Of a stretch of 64,000 bases of DNA, positions 18,931 to 30,674 are shown in pieces. The stretch comes from Shimia sp. CNT1-13L.2. Lineage in GTDB: Bacteria > Pseudomonadota > Alphaproteobacteria > Rhodobacterales > Rhodobacteraceae. The position numbers and the translations under genes are program-made. Every line of letters begins with the position of its first letter. Within the stretch, counting starts at the first letter, position 1. The notes beneath the pieces are model-generated. The model was not told the DNA's origin. It worked only from the letters and a program-made list of their open reading frames with translations, and made no database searches. The DNA lies in assembly GCF_024331145.1 (NCBI RefSeq), contig NZ_JANDJO010000011.1:56497-120496 (forward strand), given 5' to 3'.

Positions 18931-19490
18931 TATCCGACCTCTTTCATTGCATTCTGGAGGGAAGAGAGCTTGGAGGCGATCGACGTGTCGATCATCTTCG
19001 AACCCACTTTAACGACAAGACCGCCGATGAGGGCTTCATCAACGGTCGCATTGATTTTGACATCTTTACCGACACGCGCGGTAAGGGTCTTCGAAAGCTT
19101 TTCGGTCTGCGCCTTGGTCAGCGCCTTTGCCGAGACCACATCCGCGGTCACTTCGCCTTTTTCTTCGGCCAGCATGGCACGAAGCTGGTCAACCAGCTGG
19201 GGCAGAACAAACAGGCGGCGCTTCTCGGCCATCAGGCCCAGAACATTCGCCAGAACCGGCTGCAACGCCATTTTTTCTGCGATTTGTGCAATGGCTTTAC
19301 CCTGCTCTTCGCGGCTTACCAGCGGCGAAGCAATCAGGTCGCGCATTTCTGCGCTGTCGGCCAGTGCGGTGCTAAGGTCGTCAAGACCGCTTTCCAATTT
19401 GGCAAGCGTCTTGTTCTCTTTCGCGATCTCGAAGACCGCGGTGGCATAGCGCGCGGCGATGCCGGAGGAGATCGAAGCTGGTTCGGACAC
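18930..19490 (-). CDS. atpH: ATP synthase F1 subunit delta
   Basis: 186 aa from a GTG start at 19490. It links F1 to the peripheral stalk. The family N-terminus ([25 protein letters not shown]) begins right after the GTG, and GAAGGG lies upstream, so the 49 further in-frame residues are rejected. It is the first gene of the F1 operon. The Fo genes are not nearby, the split arrangement usual in Rhodobacteraceae. Confidence 0.93.
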   Translation of the reverse strand: MSEPASISSGIAARYATAVFEIAKENKTLAKLESGLDDLSTALADSAEMRDLIASPLVSREEQGKAIAQIAEKMALQPVLANVLGLMAEKRRLFVLPQLVDQLRAMLAEEKGEVTADVVSAKALTKAQTEKLSKTLTARVGKDVKINATVDEALIGGLVVKVGSKMIDTSIASKLSSLQNAMKEVG

Positions 19491-19593
19491 GTCCACCCTT
19501 CCGCTTTCTGGCCCCGAATTCTGCATACCACGGTATGCCGTCAACGGGGGCGTTTCATGACCCCGATTTCTCAGGGCAGTAAAATCCGTCGAG

Positions 19594-19622
19594 GATGTAG
19601 CAGAGCCTCGCGCACCTAGCAA
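19594..19622 (-). promoter_or_regulatory. Candidate promoter of the atpHAGDC operon
   Basis: On the minus strand, TTGCTA and TACATC are spaced by 17 bp, about 105 bp upstream of the atpH GTG. The rest of the 350-bp gap to the methyltransferase gene holds the 7-bp-arm palindrome GCATACC-AC-GGTATGC (19523-19538) in the leader and otherwise no ORF. The site was chosen by eye; other promoters in this gap are possible. Confidence 0.35.
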
Positions 19623-19841
19623 CATTGTTTCAAACATTCACGCTTTCACGAAAACCCCTTGTTTTTAAGGCTTTGAGCAAGGTGCGACCCTTTGCCTGTG
19701 ACCCGACGTCGAAAAAAATCACTGTCAGACACATATTTTCGCGATTCCCGGTGGCTTCCGGATGCTGAATGTTAGCGAAAACAGTTCGATTTCCGGTCGG
19801 AATCCGCCCCCAAAACCGAATCCAAGACGGGAAATGAACGA

Positions 19842-20582
19842 TCAGACCGGCGCGGTTTCCGGCTTTGGCGCGAGCACGCCAAGCGGCTTGCGCACCTTTT
19901 CGCGCAACCCCGGTCCGCTGGGCGCGTGAACGCGTTTGCTGGCCTCGACCATCAGGATGCCGCCCGCCAGCACCGGCGAAACCGTGCGGCCAAAGCTCTC
20001 CCACATCGCCCCGGTCTTGCGCCAGAACCGTTTGTGCGACGGCGGCTGGAACAGCGTCGTGCGGTGGCGCTCGGGCATAAACCCGTAATGGCGCAGCTGC
20101 GCCTCAAGCTGCCCAGGCGAGTAGGGTCGCCCGAATCCGAAAGGCGTGCTGTCACTGCGCGACCACATCCCCGACCGGTGCGGCACCACGAACAGGGCGC
20201 GCCCGCCGGGGCCAAGCACACGGTGCGCCTCGGTCAACAGATCGCCGGGCCGGTCACAGTTCTCGAGGCCATGCATCATCACAAGGCGATCCACCCGCCC
20301 TGTTTCCACCGGCCACATGGTTTCCTCACACAGCACCGAAACATTCCGCATCCCCGCCGGCCAGGGCATCACCCCCTGCGGGGCTGGCATCAGCCCGATC
20401 ACGCGCCGCGCGTCTTTCAGGTAGGGCCGCAAAAGCGGCACCGCGAACCCATACCCGGCCACGGTCTGCCCCTTTGCATCCGGCCACAATTCCACCACCT
20501 GATCGCGCACAGCCTTCTGCGCGGCCCGGCCAAGCGTGCTGCGGTAATAGAAATTCCTCAGGTCCTGTACATCGAGGTGCAT
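19842..20582 (-). CDS. SAM-dependent class I methyltransferase
   Basis: 246 aa. The fold is recognisable from [14 protein letters not shown] (degenerate glycine-rich loop), [47 protein letters not shown] (UbiE-like post-II region) and the C-terminal [16 protein letters not shown] 20582 yields [19 protein letters not shown], the start I associate with this alphaproteobacterial group; a TTG eight codons upstream is less likely. It is divergent from gloB. The substrate is unknown. Confidence 0.83.
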   Translation of the reverse strand: MHLDVQDLRNFYYRSTLGRAAQKAVRDQVVELWPDAKGQTVAGYGFAVPLLRPYLKDARRVIGLMPAPQGVMPWPAGMRNVSVLCEETMWPVETGRVDRLVMMHGLENCDRPGDLLTEAHRVLGPGGRALFVVPHRSGMWSRSDSTPFGFGRPYSPGQLEAQLRHYGFMPERHRTTLFQPPSHKRFWRKTGAMWESFGRTVSPVLAGGILMVEASKRVHAPSGPGLREKVRKPLGVLAPKPETAPV

Positions 20583-20643
20583 TGCAACCGCCCGGATATT
20601 CGGCAACTCTGTTCACAACATAGCAATGTGAAGGCGAAAATCC

Positions 20644-21411
20644 ATGCCCCTTGAAATCATTACGATCCCCTGCCTCTCCGACAACTACGCCTTCCTTGTG
20701 CACAACAAGGCCAGCGGCGAAACCGCCCTTGTCGACGCCCCCGAGGCCGACAAGATCAACAAGGTCCTGAGCCAGCTCGGCTGGACCCTGACCCACGTGC
20801 TCCTGACCCACCACCACTGGGATCACATTGACGGTCTGGAAGAACTGCAAAAGACCCACTCGCCCAAGGTGATCGGCGCCGCCGCCGACGCCCACCGCCT
20901 GCCCCCGCTCGACCTTGCCGTTGCCGAAGGCGACAGCTTCACCCTTGGGGGCGAAGAGGTACAGGTCATGGATGTCTCCGGCCACACCGTCGGCCACATC
21001 GCCTTTTACCTGCCCGCCTCCGGCGCGGTCTTCACCGCCGACAGCCTGATGGCGCTTGGCTGTGGCCGCCTGTTCGAAGGCGACCCCGACATGATGTGGG
21101 CCAGCCTTTCCAAACTCGCCGCCCTGCCAGAGAACACCATTGTCTGCTCCGGCCACGAATACACCGAGGCCAACGGCCGCTTCGCCGTCACCATCGACCC
21201 CGACAACAAGGCACTGCAATCGCGCATCGACGCCATCGCCGAAGCCCGCGCCCAAGGCCGCCCGACCGTGCCCTCGCTCCTGTCCGAAGAACTGGCGACA
21301 AATCCCTTCCTTCGTGCCACCGACCCCGCCGTACAACGACATGTGGGGATGGAAGGCGCCGATCCGGCAAAGGTTTTCGCTGAAATCCGCCAGCGAAAAG
21401 ACACCTTCTAA
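20644..21411 (+). CDS. gloB: Hydroxyacylglutathione hydrolase (glyoxalase II)
   Basis: 255 aa metallo-beta-lactamase fold. It hydrolyses S-D-lactoylglutathione to D-lactate and glutathione in methylglyoxal detoxification. The binuclear-site motif THHHWDH is at residues 55-61; later ligands appear in SGHTVGHIAF, FTADSL and SGHEYT. The C-terminal substrate-binding end NPFLRATDPAVQR is typical. Confidence 0.94.
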   Translation: MPLEIITIPCLSDNYAFLVHNKASGETALVDAPEADKINKVLSQLGWTLTHVLLTHHHWDHIDGLEELQKTHSPKVIGAAADAHRLPPLDLAVAEGDSFTLGGEEVQVMDVSGHTVGHIAFYLPASGAVFTADSLMALGCGRLFEGDPDMMWASLSKLAALPENTIVCSGHEYTEANGRFAVTIDPDNKALQSRIDAIAEARAQGRPTVPSLLSEELATNPFLRATDPAVQRHVGMEGADPAKVFAEIRQRKDTF

Positions 21412-21575
21412 GGTGCAAAATACGCGCGAAATCACATCTTATCCGTCAAATGTGATGGGGTTTGCAAAGAAAGCCCTTGAAGACTCCGACATATAGACCA
21501 AACTTTAAACCTAGGATGATACGGTTAAGTGGGCCCTGATGGCCCGCACGCCCAGAACCGAAGGAGGACAGAGCA

Positions 21576-23899
<2,324 letters not shown>

Positions 23900-23900
<1 letters not shown>

Positions 23901-24844
23901 TGCGTTCGGCCCTCATGATTTGCGCGCTCGCGGCCTCTCCGGTCGCGGGCGCGCCTGTTTTGGAATTCCCCGTCGACTGCACCCTCGGCACCACCTGCTA
24001 TGTCGAAGACTACCTCGACCACGACGCCAGCGAGGCCCGCAAGGATTTCGCCTGCGGTCTCAACACCCGCGATGCCCACGGCGGCACCGACATCGCGCTC
24101 CTGTCGTTTGACGCAATGGAAAGCGGCGTTGACGTTCTCGCCGCCGCCCCCGGCACCGTGATCGGCATCCGCGACAGCATGGCTGACACCCGCGATGCCA
24201 ACGTCCCCTCCAACATCGCCTGCGGCAACGGCGTGCGCATTGACCACGGCGACGGCTGGCACACCCAGTATTGCCACCTGAAACTCGGCAGCGTCTCGGT
24301 CCGCCAGGGCGACGAGGTGCGCGCCGGAACCGTGCTGGGCCAGATCGGCCTTTCCGGCCAATCCAACCACCCGCACCTTCACCTCTCGCTCGAACATCAG
24401 GGCAAAGACGTCGATCCATTCGCCCTCGAAGGGGCCGAAACCTGCGGCGAGGACACCACCCAGATGTGGTCCGATCCCCTGCCCTATTACGACACCGGTT
24501 TTTACACCGCCGCCTTTGCCAACGCCGTCCCCACGCTCGAAGACGCCCGCACCGGCGCCAAGCGGCGCACCACGTCGAAACCGGATCAACCGCTTGTCCT
24601 TTATGGATATTTCTACCTTGCCAAACCCGGCGACCGTCTCGAATTTACGGCCCGCGGACCCGGCGGCACGATCTTCGGCCACGACCTCGATCTCGGAAAT
24701 CCGCGCAAGTCCCACATGCAGGCCTATGGCCGTCGCGCGCCCGCAGGCGGCTGGCCGGCAGGCTTCTACGAAGGCACGGTGCGGCTGATGCGGGGCGACA
24801 CCCTCATCGCGCTCCGCCACAGCCACATCACCGTGCGCGACTGA
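23900..24844 (+). CDS. Secreted M23-family metallopeptidase
   Basis: 314 aa with a short signal peptide (about residues 1-17, ending SPVAGA). The LytM-type zinc site is intact: H60-x3-D64 in HGGTD, and the HxH of NHPHLHLS near residue 162. The expected role is peptidoglycan endopeptidase activity in the periplasm. A C-terminal extension of about 120 residues after the catalytic domain (YFYLAKPGDRLEFTARGPGG...) looks like a beta-rich accessory domain. It begins at the last base of the clpA stop codon, so the two genes are probably co-transcribed. Confidence 0.88.
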
Positions 24845-26938
24845 TCACTTCTCGGTAATCTTCAACTCGATCCGGCGGTTCTTGGCCCGCGCTTCCCGCG
24901 TGTTGCGCGGGTCCAGCGGCTGATACTCCCCGAACCCGTTTGCCGCCAGCCGGTTCGGCGGAATGCCCTGTTCGCTCGCCATGAAACGCACCACCGACAG
25001 CGCCCGCGCCTGGCTCAACTCCCAGTTATCAGCAAACTCGGCCCCGTTGATGATCGGCACATTGTCCGTATGCCCGTCCACCCGGATCACCCAGTCGATG
25101 CCAGCGGGAATGTCGCTAGAAATATTGCGCAGGATCGCCGCGATCTTGGCAATCTCCGCCTTGCCCGCCTCGGACAATTCCGCCCCACCCGGCGGGAACA
25201 GAACCTCGGACGAGAACACGAAACGGTCGCCCACGATGCGCACCCCTTCCTGCCCTGCCAGAATCTCGCGCAACCGCCCGAAAAACTCGGACCGATAGCG
25301 CGCCAGGTCCTTGGCTTCCTCGGCCAGCGCCTTGGCTTCGGCCTCAAGACGAATGCGCTCCGCCTCTTCCAGCAACCGCCGCTTGCGCTCTTCTGACGCC
25401 GCCCGCGCAAGCGCCGCGTTCAGATCACTGCCCAGCGTCTGCAACTGCACCTGCGCCGCCGCATCGCGTTCCTTGGCATCATCCAAGAGCGCCTGAAGAC
25501 CCGAAAGCTGGGTCCGAAGCGCCGCCACCTGCTGGTTCAAAAGCGCCACTTCCCGCTGTGCATCGGCCGATTTGGCCTCTTCCTCGGACAGCGCCTTGTT
25601 GGCCTGCGCCAGCAATGCCTCGCGCTCTTCCACCGCCGTCAACCGATCCTGCGAGGTCAGTTCCGCCGCCGCCTTCGCCGCCAGCGCCGCCGCCAACTGC
25701 GCGCGCACCTCGTCCTGATCGCTCAACTGCGCATCCAGAAGAACCCGCGCCGCAATCGCCTCGGCCAGCTGCCGCTGCAAATCCTCAACCGCCGCCTGCT
25801 GCGCCGTCAGCTCCGACTGCACCGCCGTCAGCGCATCATCCTTGCCGGAAACCTCCCCAAGCGCCGCGTCCAGCGCCGCCTGAACCGAGGCCAGCGCCGT
25901 ATCCTTCTCGTCCCCTTCCAGCTCCGAGGCCTGCAACGCCGCCAGCGCCTGCGCCAGCTGATCGCGCGCCGACACCACCTCGGCCCCCTTGGTCTCTGCC
26001 TCGGCCTGCGCCTTTTGCAGGTTGGCCAGCGCCTCGGCCAGATCGGCCTCTGCGGTTTCCCCCGCCAGCAAGGCCGCCGCCAGCTTGACATCAAGATCGC
26101 CCCGCGCCGCATCCGCCGCCGCCAAAAGTGTCAGGGTCTCCTCGGCCTTCTTGCGCTGCGCCTCAAGCGCCAGCGTCATCGCCGTCAGTTCCGTATCCGC
26201 GTTTTCAAGACGCTCGCGCAGCGCCTCGGCCGCCGCCGCCTCGGCCAACCGCGCGGCCTCTTCTGCGCTTAACTCCGCTTCCAGATCGCCAACACGCGCC
26301 AGCAAAAGCTCACGCTCCTCGGCCCCTTCCGCCGCCTCGCGGTTCAGATCGGCAATCATCGCCTCCAGCGCCTCGCGCCGTGCCGCCGCCAGTCGCGCGG
26401 CCTCGGCCTGCGCGTCGATCTCGCCACGCGCCGTCGCCAGCGCGAGGTTCAACGCCTCCTGCTCCGAAAGCAACGCCTCGCGCGCCCCTTCCAGTTCGGA
26501 AATCGTCGCCAGCGCCCGATCCTGATCCGCCAGCAGCGCCGCCACCTGCGCCTCGAACGCGCTGATCTGCGTCTGCGCCTCGGAAAGCGAGGCATCCCGC
26601 GCCGCAAGGTCCGACGTCAGCGAAGCAATCAGCGCCGATTGCCGGTCCGCCTCTTCCCGCGCACTGGTCAGGGTCGCCTGCAAACCACCCACGCGCTCTT
26701 CCAGCGTCGCCGATCTCTGTTCCTCAAGCCCCAGCGCCCGCGCCAGCGCCGCGACTTCCGCCGACAGGGCATCCAGCTCGGTTTCCTGTCCGGAAATCGT
26801 CTCGCGCAGAACGAATTGCACCACCATAAAAATGGTCAGCACGAACATCAGGACCAGCAAAAGCCCCGTCATCGCATCCACGAAGCCCGGCCAGATCGAG
26901 GCCTGGAACCTTTGTCCGGTGCGCCGTGACAGGGCCAT
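24845..26938 (-). CDS. MotB/OmpA-like protein with a giant periplasmic coiled coil
   Basis: 697 aa. One N-terminal membrane helix (about residues 20-44) is preceded by Asp21 in PGFVDAMTG, the place of the proton-path aspartate of MotB/TolR-type subunits. Residues ~48-560 are alanine/glutamate-rich heptad sequence, an exceptionally long coiled coil. Residues ~580-697 are an OmpA-type peptidoglycan-binding domain (VLFPPGGAELSEAG...VDGHTDNVP...NWELSQARALSVVRFM...NRRIELKI). It lies 3 bp after the ExbB/MotA-like gene, and the pair should form one inner-membrane motor anchored to the wall. Confidence 0.85.
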   Translation of the reverse strand: MALSRRTGQRFQASIWPGFVDAMTGLLLVLMFVLTIFMVVQFVLRETISGQETELDALSAEVAALARALGLEEQRSATLEERVGGLQATLTSAREEADRQSALIASLTSDLAARDASLSEAQTQISAFEAQVAALLADQDRALATISELEGAREALLSEQEALNLALATARGEIDAQAEAARLAAARREALEAMIADLNREAAEGAEERELLLARVGDLEAELSAEEAARLAEAAAAEALRERLENADTELTAMTLALEAQRKKAEETLTLLAAADAARGDLDVKLAAALLAGETAEADLAEALANLQKAQAEAETKGAEVVSARDQLAQALAALQASELEGDEKDTALASVQAALDAALGEVSGKDDALTAVQSELTAQQAAVEDLQRQLAEAIAARVLLDAQLSDQDEVRAQLAAALAAKAAAELTSQDRLTAVEEREALLAQANKALSEEEAKSADAQREVALLNQQVAALRTQLSGLQALLDDAKERDAAAQVQLQTLGSDLNAALARAASEERKRRLLEEAERIRLEAEAKALAEEAKDLARYRSEFFGRLREILAGQEGVRIVGDRFVFSSEVLFPPGGAELSEAGKAEIAKIAAILRNISSDIPAGIDWVIRVDGHTDNVPIINGAEFADNWELSQARALSVVRFMASEQGIPPNRLAANGFGEYQPLDPRNTREARAKNRRIELKITEK

Positions 26939-26941
26939 GGA

Positions 26942-28192
26942 TCAGCCCTCCTGCTTGTTGCCGCCGCCAGCCGGCTTGCCCTTGCGGGCCTGGGCACGGC
27001 GCGGCTGTACCGGTTCGCTCGTGGCCACCGCCTGCGCCTTGGCTGCCTGTTTCAGCACGCGGCCCAGCGCCGCCAGATCGGTGCGCAGCTCGGCCATGCT
27101 TTCCTGCCGTCCCGCCGAAATCTCTTCCAGAATACGCAGCATCTGCACGTCGATCGACCGCAGCCGCATCCGGCTTTCCGCGTCGATCCCCTCGCCGTCA
27201 TTGCGCACTTCCAGCGCATGGATCAGGCGTTCCTGCCCATCCGCCACCCGCAACAGGGCATCCGTCGCGGTGGAGTTGGTCTCCATCCGCGCCGTCAGCC
27301 GCTCCACCGCGTCCGCCAGCGTGCCCAGCTTCTCATCGACAACCGCGCGGTTCACATCCGACTGGGTGAACATCTGCTGCAAGGCTTCCATCTGGCGACC
27401 CATGTGATCCATCACATTCACCATCGCCGCCTGCTCGATCCCACCTTCGCCGTCACCGGCGGTAAAGCTCAGACGGGTGATTGAACTCAGCCACTCTTCC
27501 AGCTCGCGGTAAAACCGGTTCTGGCCATGCCCCGCAAACAGCTCCAACAGGCCCACGATCAGCGATCCCGCCAGCCCCAAAAGGGACGAGGCAAAGGCCA
27601 CGCCCATGCCGCCCAGCTGGCTCTCGAGACCGGTCATCAGGCGCGAAAACACCTCGACCCCACCTTCGCCCTCTTGCGGCGCAAGGCTGCGGATGGTGTC
27701 CACAACCGCTGGAACCGTCGTGGCAAGCCCATAGAACGTGCCCAGAAGGCCAAGGAAAATCAACATGTTGACAAGGTAGCGCGTGATCTCGCGCCCCTCG
27801 TCGATCCGCGTTGCAACCGAATCCAGGATCGACCGCGCCGAACTCGATCCGATCTGCGCCCGTGCCCCCCGCGTCCGCAACAACGCCGCCAAGGGCGCCA
27901 GCAGCGATGGCGCAGTATCAAACTCGTGCCCCTCGCGTTCGCCCGCGAAATTCTCGATCCAGCGCACCGAATAGATCAGCGAAAACACCTGCGCGAAACA
28001 GGCGAACACACCGATCAGGAATACGAAAAGGATGAACCCGTTCAGATAGGGGTTGGCCTCGAACACCGGCAGGACGCGCGGCAGGGCGACATAGACAAGT
28101 AAACCCGTCAGCCCCAGCACGATCAGCATCAGCAGGATCTGGCGAACAGGGTGTGAGAAATGCGGCTCGACTTTGCGGTCCGGCTGATCCAT
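26942..28192 (-). CDS. MotA/TolQ/ExbB-family proton-channel protein
   Basis: 416 aa. Four membrane helices are predicted by eye at about 17-38, 50-73, 139-163 and 195-220. The MotA_ExbB domain spans the last two (ITRYLVNMLIFLGLLGTFYGLATTVPAV ... GGMGVAFASSLLGLAGSLIVGLLE). A cytoplasmic tail of ~195 residues follows, partly coiled coil (MDHMGRQMEALQQMFTQ...LGTLADAVERLTARME). It is encoded directly upstream of the MotB/OmpA-like partner. Standard ExbB or TolQ proteins are about 230 aa and lack this tail. Confidence 0.85.
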   Translation of the reverse strand: MDQPDRKVEPHFSHPVRQILLMLIVLGLTGLLVYVALPRVLPVFEANPYLNGFILFVFLIGVFACFAQVFSLIYSVRWIENFAGEREGHEFDTAPSLLAPLAALLRTRGARAQIGSSSARSILDSVATRIDEGREITRYLVNMLIFLGLLGTFYGLATTVPAVVDTIRSLAPQEGEGGVEVFSRLMTGLESQLGGMGVAFASSLLGLAGSLIVGLLELFAGHGQNRFYRELEEWLSSITRLSFTAGDGEGGIEQAAMVNVMDHMGRQMEALQQMFTQSDVNRAVVDEKLGTLADAVERLTARMETNSTATDALLRVADGQERLIHALEVRNDGEGIDAESRMRLRSIDVQMLRILEEISAGRQESMAELRTDLAALGRVLKQAAKAQAVATSEPVQPRRAQARKGKPAGGGNKQEG

Positions 28193-28279
28193 CTGGACAG
28201 CTCCCGGCTCATTGTTTTTCTGCGCTCACCCTACTGTTTCGCGCTCAATGTGCCAAGAACTTATGCCACCGGGGCGGCC

Positions 28280-28807
28280 TCACATGGTCAATTCGCGCAC
28301 CCGTGCCGACAACCAGTCCAGATCTGCATCCTGAATACCCAGTTCGATAAGATGCGAGGCCGTGTTGTGCAGGTAATCGGTGTTCGGCCCGCGCCCGCCC
28401 ACAGCGGTGGAAATGATCTGCGCCTGCTCTTCCATCTCAAGGTGGCAATACTGCACGTGATGCGGATCAATCACATAGGTCACCGCCTCCACGACCCGCC
28501 CGTCCTGCAAGGTGATGTCCAGCATCTTCTCAAGATAGGCCGAGGAAATCAGCTCGCGCTCCCGCAGGTATTCCAGCGTCGCCGCCTCGTGGCCTTCCTG
28601 CACCAAAAGCGCCAGCCCCTGGCAATGCGCCCCGTCTTCCGCATCCAGCGCCAGCACCAGCCCCGGCTTTTCCTCGGTACCCCGGTGGTGGATCGACCGC
28701 ATACAGAAGCTGCGATGCCAGCCCGGCAGGGTGGCAATCACCTTCTCGCGGTACTCGAACCCCGGATTCCACAGCAAAGAGCCATATCCGAACACCCACA
28801 TTGTCAT
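28280..28807 (-). CDS. ChaC-like gamma-glutamylcyclotransferase
   Basis: 175 aa. The family opening VFGYGSLLWNPGFEY, RSFCMRSIHHRGTEEKPGLVLALD, and YLRERELISSAYLEKML (region of the catalytic Glu) identify a glutathione-specific gamma-glutamylcyclotransferase. This enzyme degrades glutathione to 5-oxoproline and Cys-Gly. The first ATG of MTM is used because AGAGGA lies 9 bp upstream. Single gene, divergent from the DUF2125 gene. Confidence 0.88.
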   Translation of the reverse strand: MTMWVFGYGSLLWNPGFEYREKVIATLPGWHRSFCMRSIHHRGTEEKPGLVLALDAEDGAHCQGLALLVQEGHEAATLEYLRERELISSAYLEKMLDITLQDGRVVEAVTYVIDPHHVQYCHLEMEEQAQIISTAVGGRGPNTDYLHNTASHLIELGIQDADLDWLSARVRELTM

Positions 28808-28871
28808 CGCACTGGTCCTCTTGGTTTTTGGGCTTTAAACACCAATCGCGAAACAGGGAAAAGGGCCTGAC

Positions 28872-29870
28872 ATGTTCAAAAGACTGTTGTTTGTCATCCT
28901 CGTGGTCTCAGGCGCGTGGTTTGCCTACTGGTTTGTCGGTGCATCCGCCGCGAAATCGGGCTTCACCGCATGGTTCGACACCCGCGCCTCCGAAGGCTGG
29001 CTGGCCGAGGTCGAGGAGATTTCCGTCAAGGGCTTTCCCAACCGCTTCGACACCACTTTCACCAACGTCGCCTTGGCCGACCCCGACACCGGCGTCGCGT
29101 GGGAGTTGCCCTTCTTTCAGCTCTTTGCCCTCACCTATCGCCCCAACCACCTGATCGCGGTCTGGCCCAACAGCCATACCCTCGCCTTCCCCGACCAGAA
29201 GGTCACCGTCGCCAGCACCGATATGAAGGCCTCGCTGGTGCTTGCCGGTGACACCTCCCTGCCGCTTGAGCGCAGCAACCTCGCCATCGAGGGCCTCGCG
29301 CTGACCTCAACCGCCGACTGGACCCTCACCGCCGACGCCCTGCGCCTCGCCGCGCACCGCCAGGGCGAAGGCGAAAACACCTATCGCCTTGCCCTGACCG
29401 CCGAAGGCCTTGCCCCGCCCGCGGCCCAGACCCTGCCCAAGGCCAAGGGTCTTCCCCGCACCCTCAAGACCGTTCAGGCCGACATCACCGCCGGTTTTGA
29501 TCGCCCGTGGGATCGCCTCGCCCTCGAACAGGCCCGACCGCAGCCGACATGGATTGACGTGAAACTGGCCCAGATCACATGGGGCGATCTCGATCTCAAC
29601 GCCGCAGGGCGCGTCACCGTCGATCCCGCAGGCATCCCTACCGGCGACATCACCATCCGCGCCACCAACTGGCGCGAGATCATCGCCCTCGCCCGCGAAA
29701 CAGAACAGCTGCCCGACGGGGTCCTCGACGGCATCTCGCAGGGCCTCGAGCTCCTGTCCGGCATCTCGGGCAACCCCAAGACCCTCGACATCCCACTCAC
29801 CTTCAAACGTGGCGCAACATGGCTGGGTCCGGTCCCCATCGGCCCCGCCCCGCAACTGGTGATCCGCTAA
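28872..29870 (+). CDS. DUF2125 domain-containing exported protein
   Basis: 332 aa. An N-terminal signal anchor or signal peptide (FKRLLFVILVVSGAWFAYWFVGASAA) is followed by the DUF2125 pattern AWFDTRASEGWLAEVEEISVKGFPNRFDTTFTNVALADPDTGVAWELPFFQLFALTYRPNHLIAVWP. The rest is beta-rich, as expected for an envelope protein. No function has been established to my knowledge. It ends in a shared hairpin terminator facing the extensin-like gene. Confidence 0.85.
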   Translation: MFKRLLFVILVVSGAWFAYWFVGASAAKSGFTAWFDTRASEGWLAEVEEISVKGFPNRFDTTFTNVALADPDTGVAWELPFFQLFALTYRPNHLIAVWPNSHTLAFPDQKVTVASTDMKASLVLAGDTSLPLERSNLAIEGLALTSTADWTLTADALRLAAHRQGEGENTYRLALTAEGLAPPAAQTLPKAKGLPRTLKTVQADITAGFDRPWDRLALEQARPQPTWIDVKLAQITWGDLDLNAAGRVTVDPAGIPTGDITIRATNWREIIALARETEQLPDGVLDGISQGLELLSGISGNPKTLDIPLTFKRGATWLGPVPIGPAPQLVIR

Positions 29871-29875
29871 AAAAC

Positions 29876-29902
29876 AAAGCCCCGGACATGCGCCGGGGCT
29901 TT
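29876..29902. terminator. Hairpin terminator between convergent DUF2125 and extensin-like genes
   Basis: AAAGCCCCGG / CCGGGGCTTT with a 7-base loop. A- and T-runs on either side allow use in both directions. Confidence 0.75.
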
Positions 29903-29915
29903 CAAGTTTCACAGC

Positions 29916-30674
29916 CTAGCGGCAATAGGGCCCGCCCCTGTGCTTGGCGATGTCGAAATGGAAATGATCCTTGTGATAGCGATCCGAATTCGGCCCCAGC
30001 ACCGTGCCGAACGGCCCACAGGCCCGCCGGTGCATATCCTTGAGAATACGGCCCTTTTTGCCATTCCCCCAGTCATGCAGAACGGAAATATGATCCCCGT
30101 TCTTGAGGTCAAATCCCGACAGGTCGATCGCGCGCCCCTTGCCATGCTCGGAAATCTTCGCGCCCTTCTTGTGGTTCCGCGTCCGGCAGCTATAACCAGC
30201 CGCCACCTTCAACTCGACCACCCCGCCGCCATAGCGTTTGACCGACCGCTTCATGCCGCCTTCCACCCACTTCTTGAGGGCATAGGCCGTGTCGCATTCC
30301 ATCACCGCAGGCCGGCTTAGCGGAATACCCGACACCGAATAAAGCTTGATCGCCCCGCGCCGGATGCCACAGCCCTGCAATTTCCCCGGCACATGGCCCA
30401 CCTCGGTGCCCTGCAAATCGCGGTCACGGCACACCTTTCCCACGGCAGATGGCACCTCGCGCGCCGTCCGGTTCGCCACCGGCGGCACCACGCTCACCTT
30501 CTGCCCAAGACTGCGCGGCCGCAACAGGGGCCGCAGCGAGGTTTCGGGCGCAAGGCTTGGCAGGGCAACAGGAAACACATCTTCGCGGATCACCGGCCGC
30601 AGAGACTCACGCGGCGCTTCGGCAACCGCGGTCCCGGCCAGCATCAGGGCGACTATGGCCGCCCGCGCCCTCAC
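29916..30674 (-). CDS. Extensin-like C-terminal domain protein (exported)
   Basis: 252 aa from a GTG start whose GTGA overlaps the stop of the dehydrogenase gene. A signal peptide (IVALMLAGTAVAEA) is followed by a Pro/Arg-rich linker. The extensin-like domain comes next, with CGIRRGAIKLYSV, AGYSCRTRNHKKGAKISEHGKGRAIDLSGF and DHFHFDI. The SEHxxGxAID ... HFHFD arrangement resembles the zinc site of D-Ala-D-Ala carboxypeptidase-like enzymes, so a cell-wall role is plausible but unproven. Third gene of the hisC operon. Confidence 0.83.
   Translation of the reverse strand: MRARAAIVALMLAGTAVAEAPRESLRPVIREDVFPVALPSLAPETSLRPLLRPRSLGQKVSVVPPVANRTAREVPSAVGKVCRDRDLQGTEVGHVPGKLQGCGIRRGAIKLYSVSGIPLSRPAVMECDTAYALKKWVEGGMKRSVKRYGGGVVELKVAAGYSCRTRNHKKGAKISEHGKGRAIDLSGFDLKNGDHISVLHDWGNGKKGRILKDMHRRACGPFGTVLGPNSDRYHKDHFHFDIAKHRGGPYCR

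Noticed and set aside
24845..28192. Zorya anti-phage system
   Set aside because: The motor pair resembles ZorA/ZorB in outline, but no ZorC, ZorD or ZorE gene is adjacent; the neighbours are housekeeping genes.
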